64,000 nucleotides of DNA from UBA11090 sp035560555 (GTDB lineage Bacteria > Spirochaetota > Spirochaetia > Treponematales > Rectinemataceae): contig DATMZF010000058.1 of NCBI GenBank assembly GCA_035560555.1, positions 1 to 64,000 on the forward strand. Reading direction: 5' to 3'. Made by a program: the position numbers and the translations under genes. Under the pieces are notes generated by a model. The model saw only the letters and a program-made list of their open reading frames with translations. It made no database searches and was not told where the DNA came from. Shown piece by piece: positions 7,750 to 15,585 of this stretch (position 1 is the stretch's first letter; each line of letters starts with the position of its first letter).

Positions 7750-7771
7750 TTCAAGAGAAAAGGAGGGCACG

Positions 7772-7861
7772 ATGTTTAGTATTCATCGGATTGTCTTGGG
7801 GATCATTATTCCATTCACCCGTGGGATTAGGTGTATCTTGAGTACCTTATTTAAGAAATGA
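7772..7861 (+). CDS. 29-residue hydrophobic micro-protein
   Basis: A short frame (MFSIHRIVLGIIIPFTRGIR...) with AAGGAGG ideally placed upstream of its ATG. It follows the tRNA-like element by 22 bases. One hydrophobic segment suggests membrane association. Supported only by the strong ribosome-binding site. Confidence 0.4.
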   Translation: MFSIHRIVLGIIIPFTRGIRCILSTLFKK

Positions 7862-7870
7862 GGCTGTTGA

Positions 7871-8545
7871 ATGGTAATGATCGCCAAGATTAAAAAGCTT
7901 TTAGCGCTCGGAAAATCTCCTAATGCTAACGAAGCAGCCACCGCGATCCTAAAGGCTCAAGAGCTCATGGAACGCTATGGAGTAGATATAAATACGGTTG
8001 AAACTTCCGAGATCGTCGAAGAAGAACTTAATCGTCATGTGGGAAAAAAGCCATCTGCATACGAGGCATATTTGATGAGCTCAATCGCTCGTGCTTTTGG
8101 ATGTCGCCTTATTCATCGTATCGAATATGAAGGAGCAAAGTGGGTTTTTATTGGCACTTCTTCACGATCAGAGGTGGCGGCTTTTATTAGCACTGTTCTT
8201 TTAAGAAAGCTATCTGGATCTCGCCGTGCCTACATGAAGACGCTTTATAGGTGTAAACGGGACACAAAAATTAGGCGAGCTGATGATTACTGCTTAGGAT
8301 GGGTTGCATCAGTAATTCAGAAGATCAAGACCTTCTCAGGAAGTGACGACGATGAAACAATTCTTGATCTTTACATGAAACGATATGATACAGCTAACAA
8401 ACTTGAAACGATCAACCGTAAGGCATCCAATAATCGATATCAGAGTTTTTATTTAGGTCAGGCTGCAGCGCAAAATGTAGAAATCCAACATGGTGTAACA
8501 AAAGGCTATGAATCCCAAGAGCTATTAACAAGTGAATTAGGATAG
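7871..8545 (+). CDS. DUF2786 domain protein
   Basis: A 224-residue protein. The start IAKIKKLLALGKSPNANEAATAILKAQELMERYGVDI is the hallmark of DUF2786, found in many phages and some plasmids. The rest has no recognised catalytic motif. From this gene onward the phage sequence is visibly more AT-rich than the early region. An alternative ATG lies two codons downstream, at 7877. Role unknown; it sits where middle genes are expected. Confidence 0.8.
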   Translation: MVMIAKIKKLLALGKSPNANEAATAILKAQELMERYGVDINTVETSEIVEEELNRHVGKKPSAYEAYLMSSIARAFGCRLIHRIEYEGAKWVFIGTSSRSEVAAFISTVLLRKLSGSRRAYMKTLYRCKRDTKIRRADDYCLGWVASVIQKIKTFSGSDDDETILDLYMKRYDTANKLETINRKASNNRYQSFYLGQAAAQNVEIQHGVTKGYESQELLTSELG

Positions 8546-8554
8546 GTTGATACT

Positions 8555-8962
8555 ATGAGATCAAAGGCAAGTTGGATCAAAAATATTCATATTGCAAAAA
8601 GCAGGATACACCTCGATGACGATGCATACCATGCCCTTCTTTTTGGCGCCGCAGGTATTTCTAGTTCGATCGAAATAAGCACCTTTGATCAGTATAAATC
8701 AATCATGGCTGCATTTGGGCAGCTTGGGTATACAAATTCACCTGGATTATATTCTCAGCGCTGGGGATGCACGGTACACCAGCAAGGAATGATTCTCGCC
8801 ATGTGGGGCAAGAAAGGACGGCATCAAGACGAAGAGGCGTTGTCAAGTTTTATTCTTAGGATCGCCCATGTAACGAGTCCGAGATTTTTAACTGGCTATC
8901 TTGCGCAAAAAGTAATTATCGCGCTCGAGCACATGCCTGATGTAGACGAGGTTATTTCATGA
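8555..8962 (+). CDS. gemA: GemA-like regulatory protein (DUF1018)
   Basis: A 135-residue protein with the pattern of Mu GemA (gp16, DUF1018): an N-terminal KNIHIAKSRIHLDDDAYHALLFGAAG and a C-terminal HVTSPRFLTGYLAQKVIIALEHM. In Mu, GemA alters host gene expression and DNA supercoiling. It is directly coupled to the Mor-like gene by an ATGA overlap, the same order as in Mu-type phages. Confidence 0.82.
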   Translation: MRSKASWIKNIHIAKSRIHLDDDAYHALLFGAAGISSSIEISTFDQYKSIMAAFGQLGYTNSPGLYSQRWGCTVHQQGMILAMWGKKGRHQDEEALSSFILRIAHVTSPRFLTGYLAQKVIIALEHMPDVDEVIS

Positions 8963-9267
8963 GCAATGTAGAGCTTCCCGCCCTCTCAGGGGGAAATTTT
9001 AACGAGACTATGGAAATGCTTATTCAACTCATCGGAGAAGATTCCGCCTGGAAGATTTGCGAATACTTTCAGGGCGAGCAAGTAACTTTTCCAAAATCAA
9101 TTCTTCAGTATCGCCGGAATCATGAAATTAGAACAAAATTTAGAAACGGGAAATCGTACCCCGAGCTTTCACGCGAGTATGGCTTGACGACGCGACAGAT
9201 CCGTACTATCGTACATGCCAGCGTTGAATCTGACTCGACTTATTCACAACTTCCGCTTCAATTCTAG
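8959..9267 (+). CDS. Mor-like middle transcription activator
   Basis: A 102-residue protein resembling the Mor/C activator family. An N-terminal dimerisation-type region (ETMEMLIQLIGEDSAWKICEYFQGEQVTFPKS) precedes an HTH (YPELSREYGLTTRQIRTIVHAS). In Mu, Mor binds a dyad upstream of the middle promoter and recruits RNA polymerase. Two palindromes lie just downstream of the gene (9311-9352) and are candidate targets. ATG overlaps the gemA stop. Confidence 0.78.
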   Translation: MSNVELPALSGGNFNETMEMLIQLIGEDSAWKICEYFQGEQVTFPKSILQYRRNHEIRTKFRNGKSYPELSREYGLTTRQIRTIVHASVESDSTYSQLPLQF

Positions 9268-9310
9268 CCTGATAAACAATTTGAAATTCTTCAACTGCAT
9301 TTTTCAGAGC

Positions 9311-9352
9311 TAACGCGTTAAGGTTCTTTCGTGAAAATCAAATTCACGAAAG
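9311..9352 (+). promoter_or_regulatory. Two adjacent palindromes between mor and the lysis genes
   Basis: TAACGCGTTA (9311-9320) is a perfect 10-base palindrome. Next to it, CTTTCGTGAA (9326-9335) and TTCACGAAAG (9343-9352) form a perfect 10-bp inverted repeat with a 7-base loop. The second repeat covers the predicted GTG start at 9331. They may be activator-binding dyads for late transcription, or a hairpin that controls translation of the holin-like gene. Confidence 0.45.
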
Positions 9353-9576
9353 GAAATACGACCGCTTATTACGAATTCGGTCTGCTCCTAGTGCTTTGCC
9401 TCATTTTCTTCTGTGATCATACAGACGCTAAAACCGTATTTACGACGATAGCTCCTCATATTATAGACGCCATGAAATGGGTTCTTGTTGCATACCTAGG
9501 GCTTAATGTTACCGACAACCTTGTTCAAGGGAAATTTTATAATCCAAATCTCGCTGTTCGGGACGTGGAAAAATGA
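9331..9576 (+). CDS. Holin-like small membrane protein
   Basis: An 81-residue protein with two hydrophobic segments (YYEFGLLLVLCLIFFC, about 13-28, and MKWVLVAYLGLNVTDNL, about 48-64), fitting a class II-type holin. Holins form lesions in the inner membrane at lysis. It opens a run of membrane and coiled-coil genes. The GTG start is itself within an inverted repeat, and the stop overlaps the next start (ATGA at 9573). Confidence 0.55.
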   Translation: MKIKFTKGNTTAYYEFGLLLVLCLIFFCDHTDAKTVFTTIAPHIIDAMKWVLVAYLGLNVTDNLVQGKFYNPNLAVRDVEK

Positions 9577-10169
9577 AAAACGGAGCAAGACAATGGGGAT
9601 CATTTTTACGCTTATCAATAAGGCAGCGGAGCATATTCCGGCTGGTGTTCGCATTAGGCTTTTCGCTGGCTTTGTTGGCGTTTTCCTGGGCGCAGGAGCC
9701 ACCTGTGGGATCTTCCTCTGGATCAACCATAGCAACTCCGCAACCCAGCGAGCTGTCGTCGCTGCCTACCAGTCTGCTGTGGCAGATCGGGACAGAGAAA
9801 CTGAACTCCTCGATAGCCAGCTTCGAGTCTCTGGGGCTTTGGCTCAGCAAAATCGACAGCTCAGCAAACAACTTACTGCTGCACTCAGAGAGCATTTGGG
9901 AATTGTCAGTGCGGCTCGAGGCGACTACGAGCGAGGCCTCGCTGACCTTAAATTCGCTGCAAAAATCTTCGAGATCCTTAGAGGATATTACGGCCAAGAT
10001 CATTAAAACACAGGCGAGACAGGAAGTTGAAATTCATATTTGGAGATCAGCTGCTCTTGTCTTCGCCGGATCAACAGTAGGCGCTCTTCTAGGAGACTTG
10101 AAGGGAGCCGGAATAGGCGCTGCGATCGGTACTTGTTCTGGAATTATAGTAATCTTCCTCAGCCGATAG
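9573..10169 (+). CDS. Membrane protein with coiled coil, frame 1 of an overlapping pair
   Basis: A 198-residue protein with an N-terminal signal-anchor (VFALGFSLALLAFSWAQ, about 24-40), a long Ser/Leu/Glu-rich helical region (about 60-150) and one or two C-terminal membrane-seeking segments (ALVFAGSTVGALLG; GIGAAIGTCSGIIVIFL). The start is coupled by ATGA to the holin-like gene. I recognise no named family, but the organisation fits a lysis or envelope protein. A second, well-formed reading frame (9593-10006) runs inside it in a different phase. Confidence 0.6.
   Translation: MKNGARQWGSFLRLSIRQRSIFRLVFALGFSLALLAFSWAQEPPVGSSSGSTIATPQPSELSSLPTSLLWQIGTEKLNSSIASFESLGLWLSKIDSSANNLLLHSESIWELSVRLEATTSEASLTLNSLQKSSRSLEDITAKIIKTQARQEVEIHIWRSAALVFAGSTVGALLGDLKGAGIGAAIGTCSGIIVIFLSR
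9593..10006 (+). CDS. Inner-membrane spanin-like protein nested in a different frame
   Basis: A 137-residue frame that lies wholly inside the 9573-10169 gene, in another phase. It encodes one N-terminal membrane segment (LFAGFVGVFLGAGATCGIFLWI, about 24-45) followed by a periplasmic-type coiled coil (AYQSAVADRDRETELLDSQL...). This is the layout of an Rz-type i-spanin. ATG 9593 has CGGAG upstream. Phages often nest spanin genes, but here both frames have membrane segments and neither shows a lipobox, so it is not a textbook Rz/Rz1 pair. Confidence 0.5.
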   Translation: MGIIFTLINKAAEHIPAGVRIRLFAGFVGVFLGAGATCGIFLWINHSNSATQRAVVAAYQSAVADRDRETELLDSQLRVSGALAQQNRQLSKQLTAALREHLGIVSAARGDYERGLADLKFAAKIFEILRGYYGQDH

Positions 10170-10178
10170 GAGTCAACA

Positions 10179-10475
10179 ATGGCAGATGAAAACGAAAACG
10201 AGGTAAAGGGTCGAGGAGATAAAGAAAGATTGGCTCGTATTGAGGTCGAGATATCGCACCTCAAAGAAGATATTGGCGAGATCTATAGATATCTCCGTGA
10301 AGAATTCGCGAAGATGATATCAATCCAAATCGAGGATCTTCGCGATAAACAAAAAAATCTTGAAAAGCGGGTAACCTCGCTGGAAAAATGGATATGGAGA
10401 GCTGTCGGCGCGCTTGCAATTCTTTCTCTCTTGGCGCCGTATATTCTCTCGCAGCTAGGATTGGTTGCAAAATAA
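10179..10475 (+). CDS. XhlA-like coiled-coil membrane protein
   Basis: A 98-residue protein with a charged coiled coil (RLARIEVEISHLKEDIGEIY..., about 18-68) and a C-terminal transmembrane helix (AVGALAILSLLAPYILSQLG, about 75-94). This matches the shape of haemolysin XhlA-like lysis accessory proteins. AGGAG overlaps the previous stop. It closes the lysis block ahead of the packaging genes. Confidence 0.55.
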   Translation: MADENENEVKGRGDKERLARIEVEISHLKEDIGEIYRYLREEFAKMISIQIEDLRDKQKNLEKRVTSLEKWIWRAVGALAILSLLAPYILSQLGLVAK

Positions 10476-10487
10476 AAGGGGAGCTGA

Positions 10488-10976
10488 ATGGCACGACAGA
10501 AAGGTGATTCTTCATCCAACCACAACGAAGCAGCTCGGCTTTATATTGAGGAAGGACTCTCTGTCGGTGAAATCGCCGAAAAGCTGAAAGTCTCCGTTCA
10601 GACGGTCTATAAGTATAAAGCCGACGATGCGGCGAATAAAAGCGATTGGGATAGGCAAAGAAAAGTATGGGCGATGTCTCCTTCGGAAATATCGAACCTC
10701 TATGCATTCTCTCTTCGCCGGCTGCTCGTTGAGATAGATTCAGACCCGCGGCAGCTTCTCAACCCCGCGGTCTCTGATGCCGTTACGAAGAGTATTAAGA
10801 ACCTTCAGAGAATTAATCCTCGACATCAGTATCTGGGAGTAATTATCGACCTTATAAAAGCAACAGACCAATACCTGGGAGAGGTAGATTCCAAGTTGCA
10901 GGAATCCATGCGCAAGCACTGGGATCCTATAAAGAATCGTCTCGTTGAAGCGCTTGGCAAGGAGAGTATTTTTTAA
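10488..10976 (+). CDS. Small terminase subunit-like protein (DUF1804, Mu gp27-like)
   Basis: A 162-residue protein with an N-terminal HTH (ARLYIEEGLSVGEIAEKLKVSVQTVYKYK, about 17-45), as in the DUF1804 family represented by Mu gp27. The small terminase recognises phage DNA and recruits the large subunit. It lies directly before the large subunit, with the stop and next start sharing a base (TAATG). Confidence 0.8.
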   Translation: MARQKGDSSSNHNEAARLYIEEGLSVGEIAEKLKVSVQTVYKYKADDAANKSDWDRQRKVWAMSPSEISNLYAFSLRRLLVEIDSDPRQLLNPAVSDAVTKSIKNLQRINPRHQYLGVIIDLIKATDQYLGEVDSKLQESMRKHWDPIKNRLVEALGKESIF

Positions 10977-12541
10977 TGCCCTATATTACTCCATCCCGAA
11001 AAATCAACTCTGTTGCGCAACTTGAGCGGGAATGGAATATCTTTCGATCGGAAATTGAGTCCAGAAAAGCTTTCCAAGACAATAGCCTAGAGGCTCGCCA
11101 GGAGCGTAAAAATAAAGGAAAGGAAGATATCCTTTTTTTTGGAAAGACATACTTTCCGGAATACTTTATAGAACCATGGGCTCCGTTTCACAAGAAATGG
11201 CCTGCAATAGCGAGAATTCAAGGTAAGCCAACCTTGGTCGCAGCGATTCGCGGCGCTGGCAAGTCTACTTTTTTCTCGTTCCTTGAGACTATCCATAAAG
11301 CAATATTCGGACTTGCGCATTATCAGGTTCTTGGAGCTTATGATTACGATCGAGCGTGCCTGATGTCTGCGCGCGTCTTGCTGGAACTATTATACAATCC
11401 GCGCCTCGCATCTGATTTTGGAGCATTCTTTTCCGATGAGCACAAACCACCAGTGGGCTTTTTTGTTGTACAGAACGCAGAGACAGAAGCATCTTGTGCC
11501 ATACAAGCAATCTCCATAGGGCAAAATCCTCGAGGCATGATTTGGGGAGCATATCGCCCCGATACAGTCGTGCTTGACGATATTCAAACCGACAAACGAG
11601 CAAGGTCTAAAAAGTGGGTGTCTGAAACGCTCGATTGGATTTTCCGTGGGCTGATTCCTGCCTTGAGAGCCGACTATTCCTTAACGGTTCTTGCAACCTA
11701 TCTCAATGCAAAGTGCGTTGCTTCGATGCTGAAGAATGGCGGAAAAATTAATAGCCGAGAGTATAAAGCGATAACCTATTTTGAATTTCCTGGCCAAGAG
11801 GGAGGCTTGATAGACGGAAAGCCGACCTGGCCGGAGGTATTTTCCAAGAAGCGGTTAGCATCTTTGCGTGAAACACTCGGACAATTAATATACATGCAGG
11901 AAGTAAACTTAGTTCCAATATCAGAAGATGGAACTATATTCTCAGCTTCCTGGATGAGAACGTACGATCTTGCGGAGATCACCGGGCTCACTCCTGAAAT
12001 TACTATGACAAGGATAGATCCTGCCACAAGAGATGCAAAGAAAAACTGCAAAAAAGCCGTGATCACAGGGAGCTTAATTAAAGGAATTATCTATATCAGG
12101 ATGGCGTGGATAAGACACTCCTCAGTGTTAAAGATGATTGACGCAGCCTATGAACAGTATGATGCTTGTCGATCATATCGAATTACCTATGAAGATAATG
12201 GCGGCCAGGCGCTTCTCGGTCCAATTTTCGATTCAGAAGCAAAAGGACGCGGATACTACTTGCCTCTGAAGCCATGGACAGAAGGCGAAAACAAGTTACA
12301 ACGAATTGAGCAGGGCCTTTCTGCCGATCTCGAGTATGGCAGAATCCGCTTTTTGAAAAACGATCCTGATCAAAGAATTCTAATTGAGCAGCTTGTAGAT
12401 TTCCCTAATGGAGATCTTGATGGGCCTGATGCGCTTACTGGGCTCGTTAGGGATATTAAAGAATACATAATTACGAAGATGCCTACAGCTAAGGGTGGGC
12501 ACAAGCGGGAAGCTTACGAAATTACAAGGGGGTATTCATAA
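10976..12541 (+). CDS. Phage terminase large subunit (Mu gp28-like)
   Basis: A 521-residue packaging motor. Walker A reads AAIRGAGKST (about 89-98) and Walker B TVVLDDIQTD (acidic pair at about 201-202). The C-terminal half should hold the RNase H-like nuclease: MTRIDPATRD and ITYEDNGGQ carry candidate metal-binding acids. It pumps DNA into proheads through the portal encoded next. Length is normal for Mu-like terminases and no frameshift is seen. TAATG links join it to both neighbours. Confidence 0.9.
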   Translation: MPYITPSRKINSVAQLEREWNIFRSEIESRKAFQDNSLEARQERKNKGKEDILFFGKTYFPEYFIEPWAPFHKKWPAIARIQGKPTLVAAIRGAGKSTFFSFLETIHKAIFGLAHYQVLGAYDYDRACLMSARVLLELLYNPRLASDFGAFFSDEHKPPVGFFVVQNAETEASCAIQAISIGQNPRGMIWGAYRPDTVVLDDIQTDKRARSKKWVSETLDWIFRGLIPALRADYSLTVLATYLNAKCVASMLKNGGKINSREYKAITYFEFPGQEGGLIDGKPTWPEVFSKKRLASLRETLGQLIYMQEVNLVPISEDGTIFSASWMRTYDLAEITGLTPEITMTRIDPATRDAKKNCKKAVITGSLIKGIIYIRMAWIRHSSVLKMIDAAYEQYDACRSYRITYEDNGGQALLGPIFDSEAKGRGYYLPLKPWTEGENKLQRIEQGLSADLEYGRIRFLKNDPDQRILIEQLVDFPNGDLDGPDALTGLVRDIKEYIITKMPTAKGGHKREAYEITRGYS

Positions 12542-14049
12542 TGTCCGTTGATCATCTCTGGGGACCAAACGGAGAAATGATTCCCCTTAAAAAGGAACAG
12601 GAACATTTTGCCTCACGCTCGAGAGTTGGCCAATATCTCGATCTCGTATGGAATGTGCTTCCGGATCCTGATCCTATTCTTGCGAAAGTAGGGAAAAGTT
12701 ATTCTGGCCTTCGCGAGCTCATGATGGACGAACAAGTTGAGACCGCGTGGGCGAGTAGGTGTTCCGCGGCGACACGTACGCCCTGGAATGTGGTTCCAGG
12801 AGCCTCCGATAGGGCCTCTAAAAAGATCGCCGATTTTTGCAAGGAGATATATCAAGCATACAAAATAAAAGATATCAACGCCGGCTTGCTTGAGCATATT
12901 CTTTATGGTTTTGTTCCTGTTGAACTTCTATGGGATTCTGTAGATGGCAATTGGATACCTCTCAATATTGTCCCAAAACCGCAAGAATGGTTTGGTTTTA
13001 ATAAGGAAAATAAGCTAGTCTTAAAGAAAGGTTTAACCGAGATTGAAGACCTTCCAGAATATAGATTTCAAGTTTTGCAAAATCGCCCCACCTACATAAA
13101 TCCATATGGAGTAAAGCTGCTTTCAAAGATCTTTTGGTCAGTTACCTTCCGCAGAAGCGGCGCGCGCTGGTGGGCCGTCTTCACAGAAAAATTTGGCGGT
13201 GCTTTTGCAACGGCAAAGCATCCCAGGGGCGCAACCGAAAAAGAAACCAATGAGATCCTCGAAATGCTTGAAAATCTCATTACCTGTGGCGTCGCAACAT
13301 TTCCAGAAGATACTTCTATTGACATCAATACTGACACCGCCAAGAGCCAGGCAACCGGAAATTTCTCTGAGTTTGAGTCCTTTTTCAATGCAAATATTTC
13401 GAAGGTCCTGCTTGGAGCTACACTCACGACAGATATTGGAAAGACTGGATCATACTCAGCTGCTCAAGTGCACCTTGACGTTCGAGAAGATTTTGCTTTG
13501 TCCGATAGAGAAGCGATCGTTGATTTTCATAACGATGTATTACGAAAAATTACTGTATTCAATTTTGGCAATGATGCAGCTTCTCCAAGGTTTATTTTTC
13601 AAGAACCTGAAGATCTCAAAGCTCCCGTAGCGGACAGGGATCAAAAAATATATGCGCTAGGTTGGCGACCGACTAAGCAGTACATAGCGGAAACGTATGG
13701 GATCTCTGAAGAATTATTCGACATCGTAGATCCTACAGCAGTATCTGTACCAAGTGGGTTTAGCGTGAAAAAGCCACCGAGAACCAAGAGCTTTTCTAGC
13801 CCTGATTCCGATGGATCAACTGCTGAATTTATGGCACAAGAAGCAGCTAAGGGCCAAAAGCTACTCAATACGCTAATGGATGAATACAACAAGGATGTTT
13901 CTTTGGCAGACTCCTATGAGAAAGCATTCTCGTTGATGCTAAAGCGTTACCCAAAACAGAAGAAATTTAGGAAACGCTTCGCTGAGGTTATTGATAATCT
14001 ACGGTTTGCGTTTTCACAGTTGGGCGCTGATGATAACAAGGCAGAGTAA
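12541..14049 (+). CDS. Portal protein, DUF935 (Mu gp29-like)
   Basis: A 502-residue DUF935 portal protein, the dodecameric ring through which DNA enters the head. Recognisable features include the N-terminal DPDPILAKVGKSYSGLRELMMDEQVETAW region and the conserved RRSGARWWAVFTEKFGGAFATAK segment. LLGATLTTDIGKTGSYSAAQVHLDVREDFALSDREAI follows. It appears full length. Start overlaps the terminase stop. Confidence 0.9.
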   Translation: MSVDHLWGPNGEMIPLKKEQEHFASRSRVGQYLDLVWNVLPDPDPILAKVGKSYSGLRELMMDEQVETAWASRCSAATRTPWNVVPGASDRASKKIADFCKEIYQAYKIKDINAGLLEHILYGFVPVELLWDSVDGNWIPLNIVPKPQEWFGFNKENKLVLKKGLTEIEDLPEYRFQVLQNRPTYINPYGVKLLSKIFWSVTFRRSGARWWAVFTEKFGGAFATAKHPRGATEKETNEILEMLENLITCGVATFPEDTSIDINTDTAKSQATGNFSEFESFFNANISKVLLGATLTTDIGKTGSYSAAQVHLDVREDFALSDREAIVDFHNDVLRKITVFNFGNDAASPRFIFQEPEDLKAPVADRDQKIYALGWRPTKQYIAETYGISEELFDIVDPTAVSVPSGFSVKKPPRTKSFSSPDSDGSTAEFMAQEAAKGQKLLNTLMDEYNKDVSLADSYEKAFSLMLKRYPKQKKFRKRFAEVIDNLRFAFSQLGADDNKAE

Positions 14050-14051
14050 TA

Positions 14052-15311
14052 ATGGGAAATGTGCCTAAACCTAAAGACGCTCTCGCGTTTCTGCGACGTA
14101 AAAAGATCGTACCAATCGAGCGCTGGGATGAAATTAGTGGTGCGGAGCACGCCCATGCTTTTACCGTATCCCATGTAACGAATACCGAAGCTCTTGAGGC
14201 CATTCGCGGCCAGCTGATAAAAGCGATGGAAGATGGTGTCCCTTACGAAAAATTTAGGGTAGGTTTTCTTGAGACAATGCAGAAGAACGGGTGGTACCTA
14301 AACCCTGAAAGAAAAGATGATATGGCATATGACAACTGGCGTATGGGTGTTATCCACGACACTAATATGCGGACATCATATTCCGCGGGAAGATATAGAC
14401 AAAGTGTCCAAATATCCTCTATGCGGCCCTATTGGCTATATAAACAAAAGCAGCGGCCGACAAAAAGACAAGAGCATGAACCTCTTCATAACCTCGCGCT
14501 GCCATGTGATGATTCGTTTTGGGATAAGTACTATCCTCCTAATGGCTGGGGTTGTGAATGCTATGTGCAGACTCTTTCTTCAAAACAGTACGAAGCTGGA
14601 AGTTTTAAGAAGGAAGTACCAGGAGATTTTTCTCCAGCCACCATCCCTACTGAATGGCAACATAATCCAGGAAAAGAAGTATTAGCGCCTGATTTTAGTA
14701 AATTTTCTCGATTACATGAAGTGAAGATGCCGTCAGGAAAGACTGCAGCTGGAGAGATCGCTGAAATCTATCAGAAAGAAATTGAGGAATTTAAGCTTTC
14801 TGGGTCAGAATGGAAAATGACGGCTCAAAAGATTTTGGACACGAAAGAAGGTTTGATTCATAACCAAAAAACAGGAAAAGACGAACCTGGTAAACTGTTC
14901 AAACGTCCGGTGCAAGAGCATCAATATTTGGCGGGTACATTGGATCCTTCTGTTGCTAAAGCGATTGGCACCACCGAAACAAAACTCATGTTTTCCGACC
15001 AAGGACTGCAGCATGGTCGACGTTGGGCAAAGCTTCGAGATGCACCTGAGCAGGTTGTATCAAAAGAAGGTGTTTACGCATTGCCGAGGATGATGGAAGT
15101 ACCGGATAAAGTCTATTTTGATCCACGTTCTTCTCAGTATTTATTCTTTAAGAACTATACTGGCTTAAGTGAAGCTGGGCCTGTGCATCCTGGATCTGTA
15201 ATCAAGGGGATCTTTCGCAAAACAAGCTCAACAACCGCATGGGAACTTGTCACATATTTGATCGTAAGAGAAGTCTCGGCTATCGATCCTGGGTTGATTC
15301 GTGTTCATTAA
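14052..15311 (+). CDS. Phage head morphogenesis protein (gpF-like) with C-terminal nuclease-like domain
   Basis: A 419-residue protein. The N-terminal ~230 residues resemble the Mu gpF / SPP1 gp7 minor head protein: RQSVQISSMRPYWLYKQKQRPTKRQEHEPLHNLALPCDDSFWDKYYPPNGWGCECYVQTLS contains the conserved W-Y-P-P-N-G-W-G-C-x-C signature. From about residue 270 a separate domain with GLQHGRRWAKLRD, RMMEVPDKVYFD and a final TWELVTYL-type strand looks like a PBECR (Barnase-EndoU-ColicinE5/D-RelE-like) domain. Such domains are fused to gpF-type proteins in many phages and may act on host RNA. It is the last phage gene in the window. Confidence 0.82.
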   Translation: MGNVPKPKDALAFLRRKKIVPIERWDEISGAEHAHAFTVSHVTNTEALEAIRGQLIKAMEDGVPYEKFRVGFLETMQKNGWYLNPERKDDMAYDNWRMGVIHDTNMRTSYSAGRYRQSVQISSMRPYWLYKQKQRPTKRQEHEPLHNLALPCDDSFWDKYYPPNGWGCECYVQTLSSKQYEAGSFKKEVPGDFSPATIPTEWQHNPGKEVLAPDFSKFSRLHEVKMPSGKTAAGEIAEIYQKEIEEFKLSGSEWKMTAQKILDTKEGLIHNQKTGKDEPGKLFKRPVQEHQYLAGTLDPSVAKAIGTTETKLMFSDQGLQHGRRWAKLRDAPEQVVSKEGVYALPRMMEVPDKVYFDPRSSQYLFFKNYTGLSEAGPVHPGSVIKGIFRKTSSTTAWELVTYLIVREVSAIDPGLIRVH

Positions 15312-15319
15312 TAATCGAA

Positions 15320-15398
15320 CGGTGCCGGCAGGGATTCGAACCCGCGATCTGGGGCCTGTTCTATAAGGTCCCTCACCTCCCGTGGTGGCATCGGCATC
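15320..15398 (-). ncRNA. Degenerate tRNA-like element at the prophage end
   Basis: Read leftward, 79 bases form a cloverleaf-like shape. The acceptor is GATGCCG / CGGCACC with one A-C mismatch. A CACC/GGTG hairpin lies at the D-arm position, and a GGG(A)CCT / AGGCCC stem encloses an 8-base loop at the anticodon position. The T-loop TTCGAAT has only three good stem pairs. No CCA is encoded and no anticodon can be assigned safely. It lies 8 bases past the last phage gene, on the opposite strand. It may be a decayed tRNA or a phage tRNA mimic. Confidence 0.5.
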
Positions 15399-15585
15399 GT
15401 TCTTGTAAAGTATTATAGTGTTTTATCTGCCGTTTTCAACCTGTTTACTACTGATTTTCGCGTAGTTTTCAATGAAAACTCGTCAAAATTAGCACTTTTT
15501 CTCATTTTATAAGTCTTCCAAATAAAACGGCTAACTATTGAATTAATAAAGCATTAGGCAACAACTGATCATAAAACATTGATTC
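15399..15585. other. AT-rich non-coding DNA; likely right end of the prophage
   Basis: No gene is visible. Short repeats occur: GTTTTCAA at 15432 and 15465, the inverted repeat GTTTTC-AAT-GAAAAC at 15465-15479, and GCCGTTTT (15429) facing AAAACGGC (15524). Repeated short motifs near the end of a Mu-like element suit transposase-binding sites. The exact junction with host DNA cannot be fixed, because the left end and a target duplication are not visible. Confidence 0.4.

Noticed and set aside
7544..7750. Leftward frame beginning MGEAGIEPAAVARDH across the tRNA-like element
   Set aside because: This kind of peptide is the typical antisense translation of a tRNA 3' end. It supports the tRNA-like call rather than a protein gene.
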